DNA of 21,290 nt, taken from assembly GCA_963609725.1 (NCBI GenBank), contig CAVDLI010000023.1, forward strand, positions 1 to 21,290, given 5' to 3'. Under the pieces are notes generated by a model. That model did no database searches, had not been told where the DNA came from, and saw only the letters and a list, made by a program, of their open reading frames with translations. A program made the position numbers and the translations under genes. This stretch comes from UBA9732 sp963609725 (GTDB lineage: Bacteria; Spirochaetota; Spirochaetia; Sphaerochaetales; Sphaerochaetaceae). Below are positions 1 to 7,081 of this stretch, in pieces. Numbering within the stretch: the first letter of the stretch is position 1; every line of letters starts with the position of its first letter.

Positions 1-38
1 CTTTTAGCCGAAAAGGCAAAGCCAAGATTCATGAAGAC

Positions 39-81
39 AGTTTTGCAAAAACCTCTACTGTGAAAGTTTTTCAAAACCTCT
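39..81. repeat. Two tandem copies of a short palindrome-like repeat
   Basis: Copy 1 (39-56, AGTTTTGCAAAAACCTCT) and copy 2 (65-81, AGTTTTTCAAAACCTCT) are spaced 26 bp apart. Each is partly self-complementary around the TTTTxCAAAA core. Related sequences occur at 10078-10098 and 14307-14326, so this looks like a small dispersed intergenic repeat. The flanking sequence 1-150 shows no convincing coding frame on either strand; 121-134 can form only a weak GGCT/AGCC hairpin. Function unknown. Confidence 0.55.
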
Positions 82-159
82 CACCCCTGCAGTAGCCCCA
101 AATACGTCATAAACCGCAAGGCTAAAAAGAGCCACTTCAAACCCCAAAAAACTTTTTTC

Positions 160-186
160 TTGACTTTCTACGGGGGGGGGTATGCT
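160..186 (+). promoter_or_regulatory. Promoter with G9 tract in the spacer (lipoprotein 1)
   Basis: A -35-like TTGACT (160-165) and a -10-like TATGCT (181-186) are separated by 15 bp, of which the last nine (172-180) are all G and directly abut the -10 box. In such an AT-rich window a G9 run is striking. Slipped-strand change of the run would alter the -35/-10 spacing; two more Gs would give the optimal 17 bp. Poly-G tracts in Treponema pallidum promoters (tpr genes, tp0126) are known to vary and to switch expression. The predicted transcript start near 193 leaves a leader of about 100 nt. Box assignment is by eye. Confidence 0.65.
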
Positions 187-253
187 CAAAGCGATAGATA
201 AAGTCTATTGGAGAAAAGGCCTTGTTGTTTTAACAACTGCCACCTTTGAAAAA

Positions 254-289
254 CTCCTTTAGGCTTTTTCTCGTAGAAACCTACAGGAG
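254..289 (+). promoter_or_regulatory. Leader hairpin covering the ribosome binding site
   Basis: CTCCTTTAGG (254-263) pairs with CCTACAGGAG (280-289) at 9 of 10 positions. Inside it TTTCT (267-271) pairs with AGAAA (275-279) around a CGT loop. The 3' arm contains most of the AGGAGG (285-290) that precedes the ATG at 297, so the folded form would hide the ribosome binding site. There is no U-run after the stem, so it is not a terminator. A translational switch is an inference; the pairing itself is visible. Confidence 0.55.
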
Positions 290-296
290 GAAAAAT

Positions 297-1010
297 ATGG
301 TTTTATTGAAAGAAAAAAGAAAAGGTGCAACTCTGCTAGTAGCTCTCGTAATTCTCGCTTGCCTTACAACATTGTTTGTATCTTGTAAGCCAGAACCAGA
401 AAAAGAATACAAAGGAACTTTCTACGGCTGGGATTCCAACGAACCCGGTGCGTGGGTTAAAACAGAAAAAAGAGCAAACAAAGGTGAATATCTTTTAGAA
501 ATCAGTTATAACGATGGTCTTTATACCCTTTCAGTAGATGGAGAGAAAATTCATTCTTACACGCTTAAAGAAGAAGGTTCAGGAACAGAATTAAACGGAG
601 GAACAAAAGTAAAAGAAATTATCCTTCAGTCTCTAAACAATGGCACAGAATATAGTGTTAGTTGGGCGCTTCCAACAGTTGTTGCAAAAGGCCAGGAAAT
701 TTCTATTGCAACAGACAAAAATTCCTGGAAAACTGACAGAACAGAACCAAATTCTTTTACTATTGAAGAAGGCAAATGCACAGTCACAACAACAGATGCA
801 AACATACAAGACTTTTACCGTTTCCAAGGCAAGAAAGTTGCTGTATCAATGACAGCTGCAAAAGAATGGAAAGTTTCTACAATATTGTACTTCGACGAAA
901 GTCTTTTAGATGTAAAAGATTTTGCTCCTTCAATTTGGCTTAATGTAGTTAACAGCAATGATGCAACCATTGACTGGTGTATCATTGAACTTCACTCTGA
1001 CAAGCAATAA
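297..1010 (+). CDS. Predicted lipoprotein 1, phase-variable expression likely
   Basis: A 237-aa protein with a lysine/arginine-rich start, a hydrophobic stretch (about residues 12-29) and a lipobox LFVSC, so it should be cut before the Cys and lipid-anchored in the cytoplasmic or outer membrane. The mature part begins with a Lys/Glu/Pro-rich tether followed by a beta-rich-looking soluble domain; I recognise no family. The ATG at 297 is chosen because AGGAGG lies 6 nt upstream; an in-frame TTG at 246 would add 17 residues ahead of the signal peptide and lacks a binding site. The gene sits behind a G9 promoter and a site-sequestering hairpin and ends in a strong bidirectional terminator, so it is a single-gene unit. 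A variable surface lipoprotein is the likely role, but the ligand or function is unknown. Confidence 0.85.
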   Translation: MVLLKEKRKGATLLVALVILACLTTLFVSCKPEPEKEYKGTFYGWDSNEPGAWVKTEKRANKGEYLLEISYNDGLYTLSVDGEKIHSYTLKEEGSGTELNGGTKVKEIILQSLNNGTEYSVSWALPTVVAKGQEISIATDKNSWKTDRTEPNSFTIEEGKCTVTTTDANIQDFYRFQGKKVAVSMTAAKEWKVSTILYFDESLLDVKDFAPSIWLNVVNSNDATIDWCIIELHSDKQ

Positions 1011-1033
1011 CTTTATATAGCAAATTAAAAACA

Positions 1034-1082
1034 AAGGCCGTGGAGGTGAGGATTTTAACTCACAGCTACGGTCTTCTTTTTT
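1034..1082. terminator. Bidirectional rho-independent terminator
   Basis: A 17-position stem (1034-1050 with 1059-1075) with two wobble pairs and one A/G, G/A internal mismatch closes on the 8-nt loop GATTTTAA. It is followed by a T-run on the plus strand (1076-1082), and on the minus strand by a T-rich tail (GTTTTT). It can therefore end both lipoprotein gene 1 (stop at 1010) and the converging htpG (stop at 1163). Confidence 0.85.
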
Positions 1083-1162
1083 AATAAATGAGGCGCACTT
1101 GCTTGCCAGTGCAAACTTACAAGCAAACCACAAACACGTCTTAACCAATACACTTAAACCGC

Positions 1163-3019
1163 TTATACAAGCAATTCATGAAGTTTTTTTGCAAAATCGC
1201 TAGGATTCTTTGGCATAACACCCTCTGACAAGAGAGCTTGTCCAAGAAGAACACTTGCTGCATCAGACACAAAAGCGTCATCTGAAGACTCTACAATGCG
1301 TTTTACAAAAGCATCATTTGGGTTTACTTCCAAAATTGGAGAAATGCTCTCATAATCGCCTTGTCCCATTGCTTTAAGAAGTTGTTGCATTTGAACAGAT
1401 GGGTCATTTTCATCAGTCACGACAACAGCAGAAACATTGGAAAGTCTTGAAGAGACAATAACATCTTTTACAGAACTTCCCAAAGCTTTTTTGAGTTTCT
1501 CAGTAATCTTTGAGCCCTCTTCTTGTGCTTTTTTCTTCTCGTCTTCAGACATAAAGTCATCCATAGCACCACTCTTATTGACAGCCTTTAGAGGAACATC
1601 TTCAAACTTACCAACAGAAGAAATGACAATATCATCAATGTCGTCAGTCATAAGAAGAACTTCAAGCCCTTTTTCTTTATAAGAAGCAAGAAGAGGAGAA
1701 TTTCTAAGAGTTGTCTCGTCAGCGCCTGTGATATAGTAAATACTCTTTTGGTCTGCAGTCATACGATCTTTGTATGCTTTAAGAGAAGTGTAACCGTCAA
1801 CAGCAGAACTCTTAAAACGTACCAAGTCCAAAAGCTCGTCTCTATTTGCATAATCTTGATAAAGACCTTCTTTTAGAGGTCTGTTATATTGTTCAATGAA
1901 TTTTGTATAAAGCTCAGGGTTTTGATCTGCAATCTTCTTAAATTCTCCCAAAAGTTTTTTAACAGAAGCATTTCTAATAGTCATCATAACTTTGTTCTGT
2001 TGCAAAATTTCACGAGAAACATTAAGAGGCAAATCTTCACTATCAATTACACCGCGTACAAATCTAAGATATGTAGGAAGTAACTCTTTTTCGTCGTCTG
2101 TTATATAAACGCGTTTAACATAAAGTTTTACACCAGGTTTATAATCGGCATGATACATGTCAAATGGAGCCTTTGCAGGAATAAAGAATAGTGTTGTGTA
2201 TTCAGTTGCGCCCTCAGCCTTTGTGTGAATGTAAAAAAGAGGATTTTCGCTATCGTAGTAAGTGTTTTTGTAAAATTCGTTGTAATCTTCTTCCTTCAAA
2301 GAACTCTTACTTCTTGCCCAAAGAGCTGCTGCGCTATTGATTTTTTCTACTTTGTGCTCGCTTCCTGTAACGTTGTATTTGTCATCATAAGTGTTTTGCT
2401 CATAAGAAAGGTAAATTGGATAAGCAATGTGGTCGCTGTACTGTTTAACGAGATTTTCAATTTGCCATCGGTTTGCATATTCTTTGCCTTCATCATTCAA
2501 ATATAAGACAATCGTTGTACCGCATCCCTCGCGCTCAGCTTCCTCAATCGTATACTTTTCTTTGCCGTCACTTGTCCACTTGAAAGCATCGTTACTGCCG
2601 TAAGCTTTTGACGTAACTTCAACCTTGTCAGCTACCATGAAAGCAGAATAGAAACCTACTCCAAACTGGCCAATTAAGTTGCTATCTTTGCGCTGTTCGT
2701 CTGTCAAATTGGACAAAAAATGCTTTGTCCCAGAGCGCGCAATTGTGCCCAAATTTTCATTTAACTCGTCATGAGTCATTCCAATGCCATTGTCTGCTAT
2801 TGTTAAAGTTCTCTTTTCGCCTTCTGTAAACGAAATATCAATCCTGAGTTCGCCTTCTGGTGTATTTCCATCTACAAGAGTTTTGTATTTAAGCTTATCC
2901 AAAGCGTCAGATGCATTAGAAATAAGCTCTCTTAAAAAGATTTCCTTGTGTGAATATAATGAATGGATTATCAGATGCAAAAGCTCCGATACTTCCGTCT
3001 TAAACTGTTTGCGTTCCAT
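1163..3019 (-). CDS. htpG: HtpG, Hsp90-family molecular chaperone
   Basis: A 618-aa cytosolic ATP-dependent chaperone, close to the usual length of bacterial HtpG (about 620). The GHKL ATPase domain is intact: E31 and N35 in RELISNASDAL, D76 in ADNGIGM, the lid segment around GTIARSGT, and GQFGVGFYSAFMV. The middle domain (with the FVRGVIDSEDLPLNVSREILQ stretch) and the C-terminal dimerisation region follow. The start at 3019 gives the family-typical MERKQFKTEV beginning and has GGAGG 5 nt upstream; the ATG at 3040 would add seven untypical residues. It is transcribed alone, away from lipoprotein gene 2 and toward lipoprotein gene 1. No CIRCE-type operator is visible upstream; a 26-bp tandem repeat lies about 85 bp before the start. 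Confidence 0.98.
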   Translation of the reverse strand: MERKQFKTEVSELLHLIIHSLYSHKEIFLRELISNASDALDKLKYKTLVDGNTPEGELRIDISFTEGEKRTLTIADNGIGMTHDELNENLGTIARSGTKHFLSNLTDEQRKDSNLIGQFGVGFYSAFMVADKVEVTSKAYGSNDAFKWTSDGKEKYTIEEAEREGCGTTIVLYLNDEGKEYANRWQIENLVKQYSDHIAYPIYLSYEQNTYDDKYNVTGSEHKVEKINSAAALWARSKSSLKEEDYNEFYKNTYYDSENPLFYIHTKAEGATEYTTLFFIPAKAPFDMYHADYKPGVKLYVKRVYITDDEKELLPTYLRFVRGVIDSEDLPLNVSREILQQNKVMMTIRNASVKKLLGEFKKIADQNPELYTKFIEQYNRPLKEGLYQDYANRDELLDLVRFKSSAVDGYTSLKAYKDRMTADQKSIYYITGADETTLRNSPLLASYKEKGLEVLLMTDDIDDIVISSVGKFEDVPLKAVNKSGAMDDFMSEDEKKKAQEEGSKITEKLKKALGSSVKDVIVSSRLSNVSAVVVTDENDPSVQMQQLLKAMGQGDYESISPILEVNPNDAFVKRIVESSDDAFVSDAASVLLGQALLSEGVMPKNPSDFAKKLHELLV

Positions 3020-3104
3020 GTTTTCCTCCAAAATTAACATTAAAACCCAACGTCAAAGTTAATAAAAACATCCCCTAGAGGCAAGAAAAAGTGCGCCAAA
3101 TGTG

Positions 3105-3156
3105 GTTATTAGGTTATTTGTTCCCACCTAGTTATTAGGCAACTTGTTCCCTACTA
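3105..3156. repeat. 26-bp imperfect tandem repeat in the htpG/lipoprotein 2 control region
   Basis: Unit 1 (3105-3130) and unit 2 (3131-3156) abut exactly and agree at 21 of 26 positions. Both start GTTATTAGG and carry TTGTTCCC in the second half; the middle differs (TTATT versus CAACT). Read on the minus strand they present GGGAACAA twice, about 2.5 helical turns apart, upstream of htpG. A pair of regulator binding sites is plausible but is an inference. Confidence 0.6.
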
Positions 3157-3179
3157 AATCTGATAAATCTTTCTGGCTT

Positions 3180-3200
3180 TTTGGCAATGGTTTTGCCAAA
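3180..3200. promoter_or_regulatory. Inverted repeat TTTGGCAA/TTGCCAAA
   Basis: An 8-bp perfect inverted repeat (3180-3187 and 3193-3200) with a 5-bp centre (TGGTT), just upstream of a TATAAT at 3212-3217 and of the second G9 tract. It has no T-run after it, so an operator is more likely than a terminator. The bound factor is unknown. Confidence 0.4.
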
Positions 3201-3211
3201 TTAGAGCATTG

Positions 3212-3255
3212 TATAATTTCATGTTGTGTGATTTAATACCGGGGGGGGGTAAATA
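3212..3255 (+). promoter_or_regulatory. Promoter region with second G9 tract (lipoprotein 2)
   Basis: A run of nine Gs (3241-3249) lies 25 nt before the ATG at 3275 and, as in the first case, is followed directly by a TA-rich box (TAAATA, 3250-3255) in the position of a -10. The nearest -35-like element is TTGTGT (3224-3229), 20 bp away. Alternatively TATAAT (3212-3217) is the -10, which would put the G run in the leader. Either way its length could affect expression. Which promoter is used cannot be decided from sequence. Confidence 0.5.
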
Positions 3256-3274
3256 AAACGCAAAGGAATAAAAA

Positions 3275-3967
3275 ATGAAAAAACTTTCAATTGCATTTTT
3301 AGCAATACTTGTGCTCGTCACATTTGCAAGTTGTAATCAAAAGGCTCTTGAAGAAGCAGAAAAGAGAGAGCAGGCAACAATTGATTTTTTTGAGACTTTC
3401 TCTGTCGTATTTCTCAAATATTCAGGCGCGCAGTCCGGTAAAGATGGAGAATATGACCTGTCAAAATACGATAGTGAAGCAGAAGAAGATGCAACTGCAA
3501 AATCGTCAGCTAACACAATGATAAAAACACTGTTAGACATCAACGATATTAGTTCAAATGCAACAAATTTTAAGACAACTAGTGCAAAAGGAATTATTAA
3601 AATAGTTAATAGCACAGATACAAATGAGCGTCATTGGACAGCAGAAGGTGTTGAAGTTTCTTACCAATATGATGACGAAGATAGCAAAACCGTTACAGGA
3701 ACAATCTCCCTTAGCGGAGAAGTTTATATAAAATATACTGACAACGACGAAGACGCAGACACAGAAGAAAGCGCAGAAGATGTAGAAGAAAATGAAACTA
3801 TTGAGGCAGTAGTGAAATCTTTTGTTGCAAACGGCAAAACATACAGGCCAATAGAACTTTCTATGGAAAGCTCCAGTAATAGCATTAAAGTAACAAAAGC
3901 TATATGCGATAACATAGAACTAAACAAAAAAATGGTAGAAGCTGCATTTTTTGCACTTGCTTATTGA
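3275..3967 (+). CDS. Predicted lipoprotein 2, phase-variable expression likely
   Basis: A 230-aa protein with a classic lipoprotein signal: MKK, a hydrophobic core to about residue 16, and lipobox TFASC with Cys20 as the lipidation site. The mature domain is strongly acidic, with an Asp/Glu-dense stretch (DNDEDADTEESAEDVEEN) near residues 152-171. No known family is recognised. AAGGA sits 7 nt before the ATG. Apart from the signal and the shared G9 promoter arrangement it is not visibly similar to lipoprotein 1, so the two appear to share a switch rather than ancestry. It is transcribed divergently from htpG; no clear terminator follows, only a weak GCCTT/AAGGC hairpin soon after the stop. 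Confidence 0.85.
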   Translation: MKKLSIAFLAILVLVTFASCNQKALEEAEKREQATIDFFETFSVVFLKYSGAQSGKDGEYDLSKYDSEAEEDATAKSSANTMIKTLLDINDISSNATNFKTTSAKGIIKIVNSTDTNERHWTAEGVEVSYQYDDEDSKTVTGTISLSGEVYIKYTDNDEDADTEESAEDVEENETIEAVVKSFVANGKTYRPIELSMESSSNSIKVTKAICDNIELNKKMVEAAFFALAY

Positions 3968-4072
3968 TGTTCTAGTTTAGTTTTAGCCTTTTCTAAGGCA
4001 CATTCAAAAATGATAAAATTTTGAGGTATTTTCATTCACGAAATATTACAAAAATAGATAGTTTCTCTGCAC

Positions 4073-5089
4073 TTAATTCTCGTATATTTGAAGTATTCTT
4101 GACAAATAATTAACAAATCTTGTTCTAAAAGAGGATGGTCCTAAAATTTCAACAGCATTTCCGCATTGAATGATTCTAAGAATTAATTCAATAGAATTTT
4201 CTGCATCAAATGTACATTTTAGGACACCATTTTCCAACTTCTTACATTCAATTTTTCCATGAGCTAGAGTATCAAACGAATTTAGGGCGCTTCTTTGGTG
4301 TACAAGAAGTTCAAGATGAATTTTATCTACAACGTCATCGGCATAAAGTTGTTCGCGTTTTCTAAAAGCTTTAAGATTGTCTGGGATAGTGTATGTCTCG
4401 TTCAAAACTGTCACACTTTTTATAGATGAGATATCAATCGTTACAATTTCGCTTGTGTGGCGAAGTCTTCCCGTTACTGTCATGGGATTACGACCCTGCT
4501 CGCTATCTACATACCCAATAAAATACGGTGCAAGCTCAGTTTCTTCCTCTTGTGGTAAAAAATTTTCTACATCTTGTTGCGCAATGGGATTGTGATTTGA
4601 GTGTGTATTGGAAGTATGGATTATTCGCACAATCTTTCCAGAAACCCACGCGTCAATAAGCGTATCCAAGAGTGCATTACAATGATACAAAGCCTCTTTT
4701 TTTGAAGCCTCTTTGCTAATGTCGTCAGCCAATTGCACAATATTTGCACTTATTTTGGGGGCATATGCCTGCATTCCCATGGCAATTTTTCTTAAGCCCG
4801 ATGCCAAATGAGGATTCGTAAATTCAGAACTCGACAAAAGAAGTTCAGCTCCCATATTGAGTGCAAGACTTTCATAAATGCTTAAAGCAAGTGGCTCTTC
4901 TCCCTCTTTTGGAAGAATTTTTACAAGATTTTTGTCTTCATATATGTCACTGTACTGTTTAAGTTCGTCAATATATCTTCCAATAGTACTTCTATGGACA
5001 CCAAGCCTTCTAGCAATCTCAGATTTTCTTAACCCCTCTGGATGACTTCTCAATATGAGCTCTAACTGCGCAACACGCTCTCCTTTCAT
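4073..5089 (-). CDS. HTH / WYL-type transcriptional regulator
   Basis: A 338-aa cytosolic regulator. Residues about 5-60 form a winged HTH of the HTH_11/DeoR kind (LELILRSHPEGLRKSEIARR, then VHRSTIGRYIDELK). The rest follows the YafY/WYL plan: a helical linker, a WYL-like barrel (about 155-245: IVRIIHT, ELAPYFIGYVDS, GRLRHTSEIVTIDI, IKSVTVL) and a C-terminal extension. The Trp-Tyr-Leu signature itself is not conserved (FIGYVD in its place), so its ligand may differ. The ATG at 5089 is preferred: GGAG lies 10 nt upstream, and the alternative ATG at 5125 overlaps the likely -10 (TATAAT, plus-strand 5124-5129). It faces slyX across a shared promoter region, which may include its operator. Its targets are not evident. 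Confidence 0.75.
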   Translation of the reverse strand: MKGERVAQLELILRSHPEGLRKSEIARRLGVHRSTIGRYIDELKQYSDIYEDKNLVKILPKEGEEPLALSIYESLALNMGAELLLSSSEFTNPHLASGLRKIAMGMQAYAPKISANIVQLADDISKEASKKEALYHCNALLDTLIDAWVSGKIVRIIHTSNTHSNHNPIAQQDVENFLPQEEETELAPYFIGYVDSEQGRNPMTVTGRLRHTSEIVTIDISSIKSVTVLNETYTIPDNLKAFRKREQLYADDVVDKIHLELLVHQRSALNSFDTLAHGKIECKKLENGVLKCTFDAENSIELILRIIQCGNAVEILGPSSFRTRFVNYLSRILQIYEN

Positions 5090-5123
5090 TAAAGCATCAC
5101 TCCTTTTGTTCCCTTTGTGTTGC

Positions 5124-5151
5124 ATTATACAACTGACGACCTCAAATCAAT
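5124..5151 (-). promoter_or_regulatory. Promoter of the WYL regulator gene
   Basis: On the minus strand TATAAT (plus 5124-5129) is preceded by ATTGAT/TTGATT (plus 5145-5151) with a 15-16 bp spacer. A perfect TTGACA (plus 5152-5157) is too far away at 22 bp. This placement puts the transcript start downstream of the ATG at 5125 and supports the start at 5089. Confidence 0.5.
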
Positions 5152-5157
5152 TGTCAA

Positions 5158-5186
5158 TTGCAACAATATGCAACATGCAGTATAAT
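5158..5186 (+). promoter_or_regulatory. slyX promoter giving a nearly leaderless mRNA
   Basis: TTGCAA (5158-5163), a 17-bp spacer and a perfect TATAAT (5181-5186) make one of the best promoters in the window. Transcription should start near 5193, only about two bases before the ATG at 5195, and no Shine-Dalgarno sequence is seen. The repeated CAATTG and TGCAACA motifs between here and the divergent promoter could be regulator sites. Confidence 0.65.
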
Positions 5187-5194
5187 GCCCGCAT

Positions 5195-5446
5195 ATGGAT
5201 ATTGCAACAAAAAATCAAAGTTATGTTGAATTTGAAGGTTCTCTTTTTGAAGAAGTATCTACAAGACTAACACAACTTGAAACAAACCTTTCGTATCTTC
5301 AAGACACAGTAAACCAGTTAAATGATATTGTTTCTAAAGAGCAAATGCTTGTATCTAAACTTGAAAAACAAAATGAATTTTTAGCAAAACGAGTTGAAGA
5401 ACTTGATACAGAGACCCGTCCAAATAGAAAACCACCTCATTATTGA
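5195..5446 (+). CDS. slyX: SlyX-like coiled-coil protein
   Basis: An 83-aa protein that is almost entirely one long coiled coil (about residues 18-70, with heptads such as LTQLETNLSYLQDTVNQLND). It ends in PPHY, the C-terminal hallmark of SlyX family proteins. Family members are about 70-80 aa, soluble, and of poorly known function (originally linked to host peptidyl-prolyl isomerase/lysis studies in E. coli). The ATG at 5195 has no ribosome binding site because the promoter ends a few bases before it. It is divergent from the WYL regulator and converges on the MATE gene with only 9 bp between stops. Confidence 0.85.
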   Translation: MDIATKNQSYVEFEGSLFEEVSTRLTQLETNLSYLQDTVNQLNDIVSKEQMLVSKLEKQNEFLAKRVEELDTETRPNRKPPHY

Positions 5447-5455
5447 ATTATTGCT

Positions 5456-6859
5456 TTATTGATGCTCTTGAGAAACTTCACAAACATCTAAAGACTTCAA
5501 AGCTTTCTTAAATTGTGAAGAAAACAAAATTATGCAGAATGTCACAGAAAGAATGTCTGCAATTGGCTCTGCAAGAAAAACAGCTAGAACTTGATTAGAA
5601 GTAAAAATGGACGGAAGTATGTAGATTAGAGGAATAAGTAGTATAACCTTACGCATACAAGCCACCAATATTGAAGATTTTGCATATCCAAGAGATGTAA
5701 AAGCTACTTGGCATGCCATTTGAATTGAAAAGAGACATGTTATAGACATATAAATTCTTAATTTTGAAGCTGTATACTCAACAAGAGCTAAGGAATCAGT
5801 AAAAAGAAGTGCAAACATTTGAGGCGCAATCATTACTGAAAGCCATAATATAAAAGCATACAAGAAGTCCACTTTTACAAGCAAACTAAAAGCTTTTTTG
5901 ACTCTGTCTTTGTTACGAGCTCCAAAATTATAGCTTAAAATTGGCTGACACCCATATCCAAGACCATTGATAGGCAGTAATGCAAATTGCATAACACTTG
6001 AGCAAATTGTCATTGCACCAACAGCTAAGTCCCCGCCATATCTTAGAAGCGATGCATTAAAGCATACTGTAATAATGCTTTCTGTGCTTTGCATAATAAA
6101 AGCTGCAAGCCCTAAAGAAACAACAGAACGCACTATTGGCCCTTGAAGTTTAAGATTTTCTTTTTTCATTTTCAGGACAGTTTTTTTACCAAACAAAAAA
6201 GACAAAACCCATATAGCAGAAAGCGCTTGCGATATTATTGTTGCAATAGCGGCACCTTTTGCGCCCATTCCAAAAGTATATATAAAGATTGGGTCTAAAA
6301 TTATATTGCTAACAGCTCCAACTACAGTAGTTATCATACTCATTGTTGCAAAACCTTGAGTTGTTATGAACATATTCATGCCAAGCGTAAATTGAACAAA
6401 AATTGTACCAAGAGCATAAACTTTCATGTATTCCAAAGCATATGGGAGAGTATTCTCTGAGGCACCAAAGAGTAGTAAAATTGGTTCACAGAAAATGTAT
6501 ATAAGTACTGTTAAAATTACAGAAATGATTATTTGCAAGCTAAAACAGTTTCCCATAATAAGTTGCGCTTTTTCATATTCGCCACGACCCATTGCAATTG
6601 AAGCCCGTGGAGCACCACCACTGCCAACAAGTGCCGCAAAAGCTGACACAATTAGAATTATTGGCAAACAAACACCAAGTCCTGTTAGTGCAAGATCTCC
6701 ATTTTGAGGAATGTGACCAATGTATATACGGTCAACGATGTTATAAAGCATATTTATAATTTGGGCTACAACTGTAGGCAATGCCAATTTTGCCATAAGG
6801 CGCCCAATATTTTCTTTTCCAAGGAAACTTTTATCTGAAACAGTGTTTGAATTTTGCAT
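5456..6859 (-). CDS. MATE-family multidrug/Na+(H+) antiporter
   Basis: A 467-aa integral membrane protein with about 12 hydrophobic helices in two similar halves, the MATE plan. The first helix region (ENIGRLMAKLALPTVVAQIINMLYNIVDRIYIGHI) is the typical MATE opening. The matching start of the second half is IVRSVVSLGLAAFIMQSTESIITVCFN, followed by QPILSYNFGARNKDRVKKAF. It most resembles the MepA/DinF-like branch of efflux pumps, which expel cationic drugs using ion gradients; the substrate cannot be told. The start at 6859 is the only ATG before an upstream in-frame stop; no Shine-Dalgarno is seen. On the minus strand a TTGTCA in the left 22-bp repeat (plus 6888-6893) lies 17 bp from a weak TAATTT, so its promoter may overlap the islet boundary. 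Confidence 0.93.
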   Translation of the reverse strand: MQNSNTVSDKSFLGKENIGRLMAKLALPTVVAQIINMLYNIVDRIYIGHIPQNGDLALTGLGVCLPIILIVSAFAALVGSGGAPRASIAMGRGEYEKAQLIMGNCFSLQIIISVILTVLIYIFCEPILLLFGASENTLPYALEYMKVYALGTIFVQFTLGMNMFITTQGFATMSMITTVVGAVSNIILDPIFIYTFGMGAKGAAIATIISQALSAIWVLSFLFGKKTVLKMKKENLKLQGPIVRSVVSLGLAAFIMQSTESIITVCFNASLLRYGGDLAVGAMTICSSVMQFALLPINGLGYGCQPILSYNFGARNKDRVKKAFSLLVKVDFLYAFILWLSVMIAPQMFALLFTDSLALVEYTASKLRIYMSITCLFSIQMACQVAFTSLGYAKSSILVACMRKVILLIPLIYILPSIFTSNQVLAVFLAEPIADILSVTFCIILFSSQFKKALKSLDVCEVSQEHQ

Positions 6860-6880
6860 ATTGTAAAATTACATGAACAT

Positions 6881-6902
6881 ACTTTCTTTGACAACAGATT
6901 TT
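6881..6902. repeat. Left copy of a 22-bp perfect direct repeat
   Basis: The 22 bases beginning ACTTTCTTTGACAACAG and ending GATTTT are identical to 10007-10028, in the same orientation. The repeat lies between the MATE gene start and the first islet gene and contains TTGACA/TTGTCA. In a mobile islet it would be attL, or a target-site or recombination duplication. Downstream, AGATTT and AAATCT can pair across a short loop, as also happens after the right copy. Confidence 0.7.
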
Positions 6903-7015
6903 ATTTTAAATCTCCTTATTGACCAATTATTGGGAACCTCTTGAAAGATATTCTCATTGTTCTGTTCATTTTTTAAAATATTATAATGTTATATTTCACA
7001 ATTAAGAAATATTAA

Positions 7016-7081
7016 TTGACATAATTTTACAATCTGTTATATATTCATAATTAGGGTTTTGATGTATGGACTTATATAACA
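7016..7081 (+). promoter_or_regulatory. Promoter and inverted-repeat operator of the toxin-antitoxin pair
   Basis: TTGACA (7016-7021) is followed at 18 bp by TATATT (7040-7045), or at 16 bp by TATATA, giving a strong promoter with its transcript start near 7052. A 9-bp perfect inverted repeat, TGTTATATA (7035-7043) and TATATAACA (7073-7081), spans the -10 and the first codons. That is the place where an autoregulating HTH antitoxin would bind. Confidence 0.6.

Noticed and set aside
1..150. Gene remnant on the minus strand at the window start
   Set aside because: Short open frames are broken by stops within about 20 codons and consist largely of the palindromic repeats; no family is recognisable.
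246..296. TTG start adding 17 residues to lipoprotein 1
   Set aside because: It would place a charged extension before the signal peptide, lacks a binding site, and the ATG at 297 has an ideal AGGAGG.
1034..1082. tRNA T-arm-like appearance of the 1034-1082 stem
   Set aside because: No cloverleaf can be built around it; it is a simple hairpin with T-runs on both sides, as expected for a bidirectional terminator.
3060..3100. Sigma-54-like promoter for htpG (TTGGCGC ... TTGCC on the minus strand)
   Set aside because: The GG and GC elements are 13 bp apart instead of the required 10.
3105..3156. Minimal CRISPR array
   Set aside because: The two units abut with no spacer and no cas genes are present in the window.
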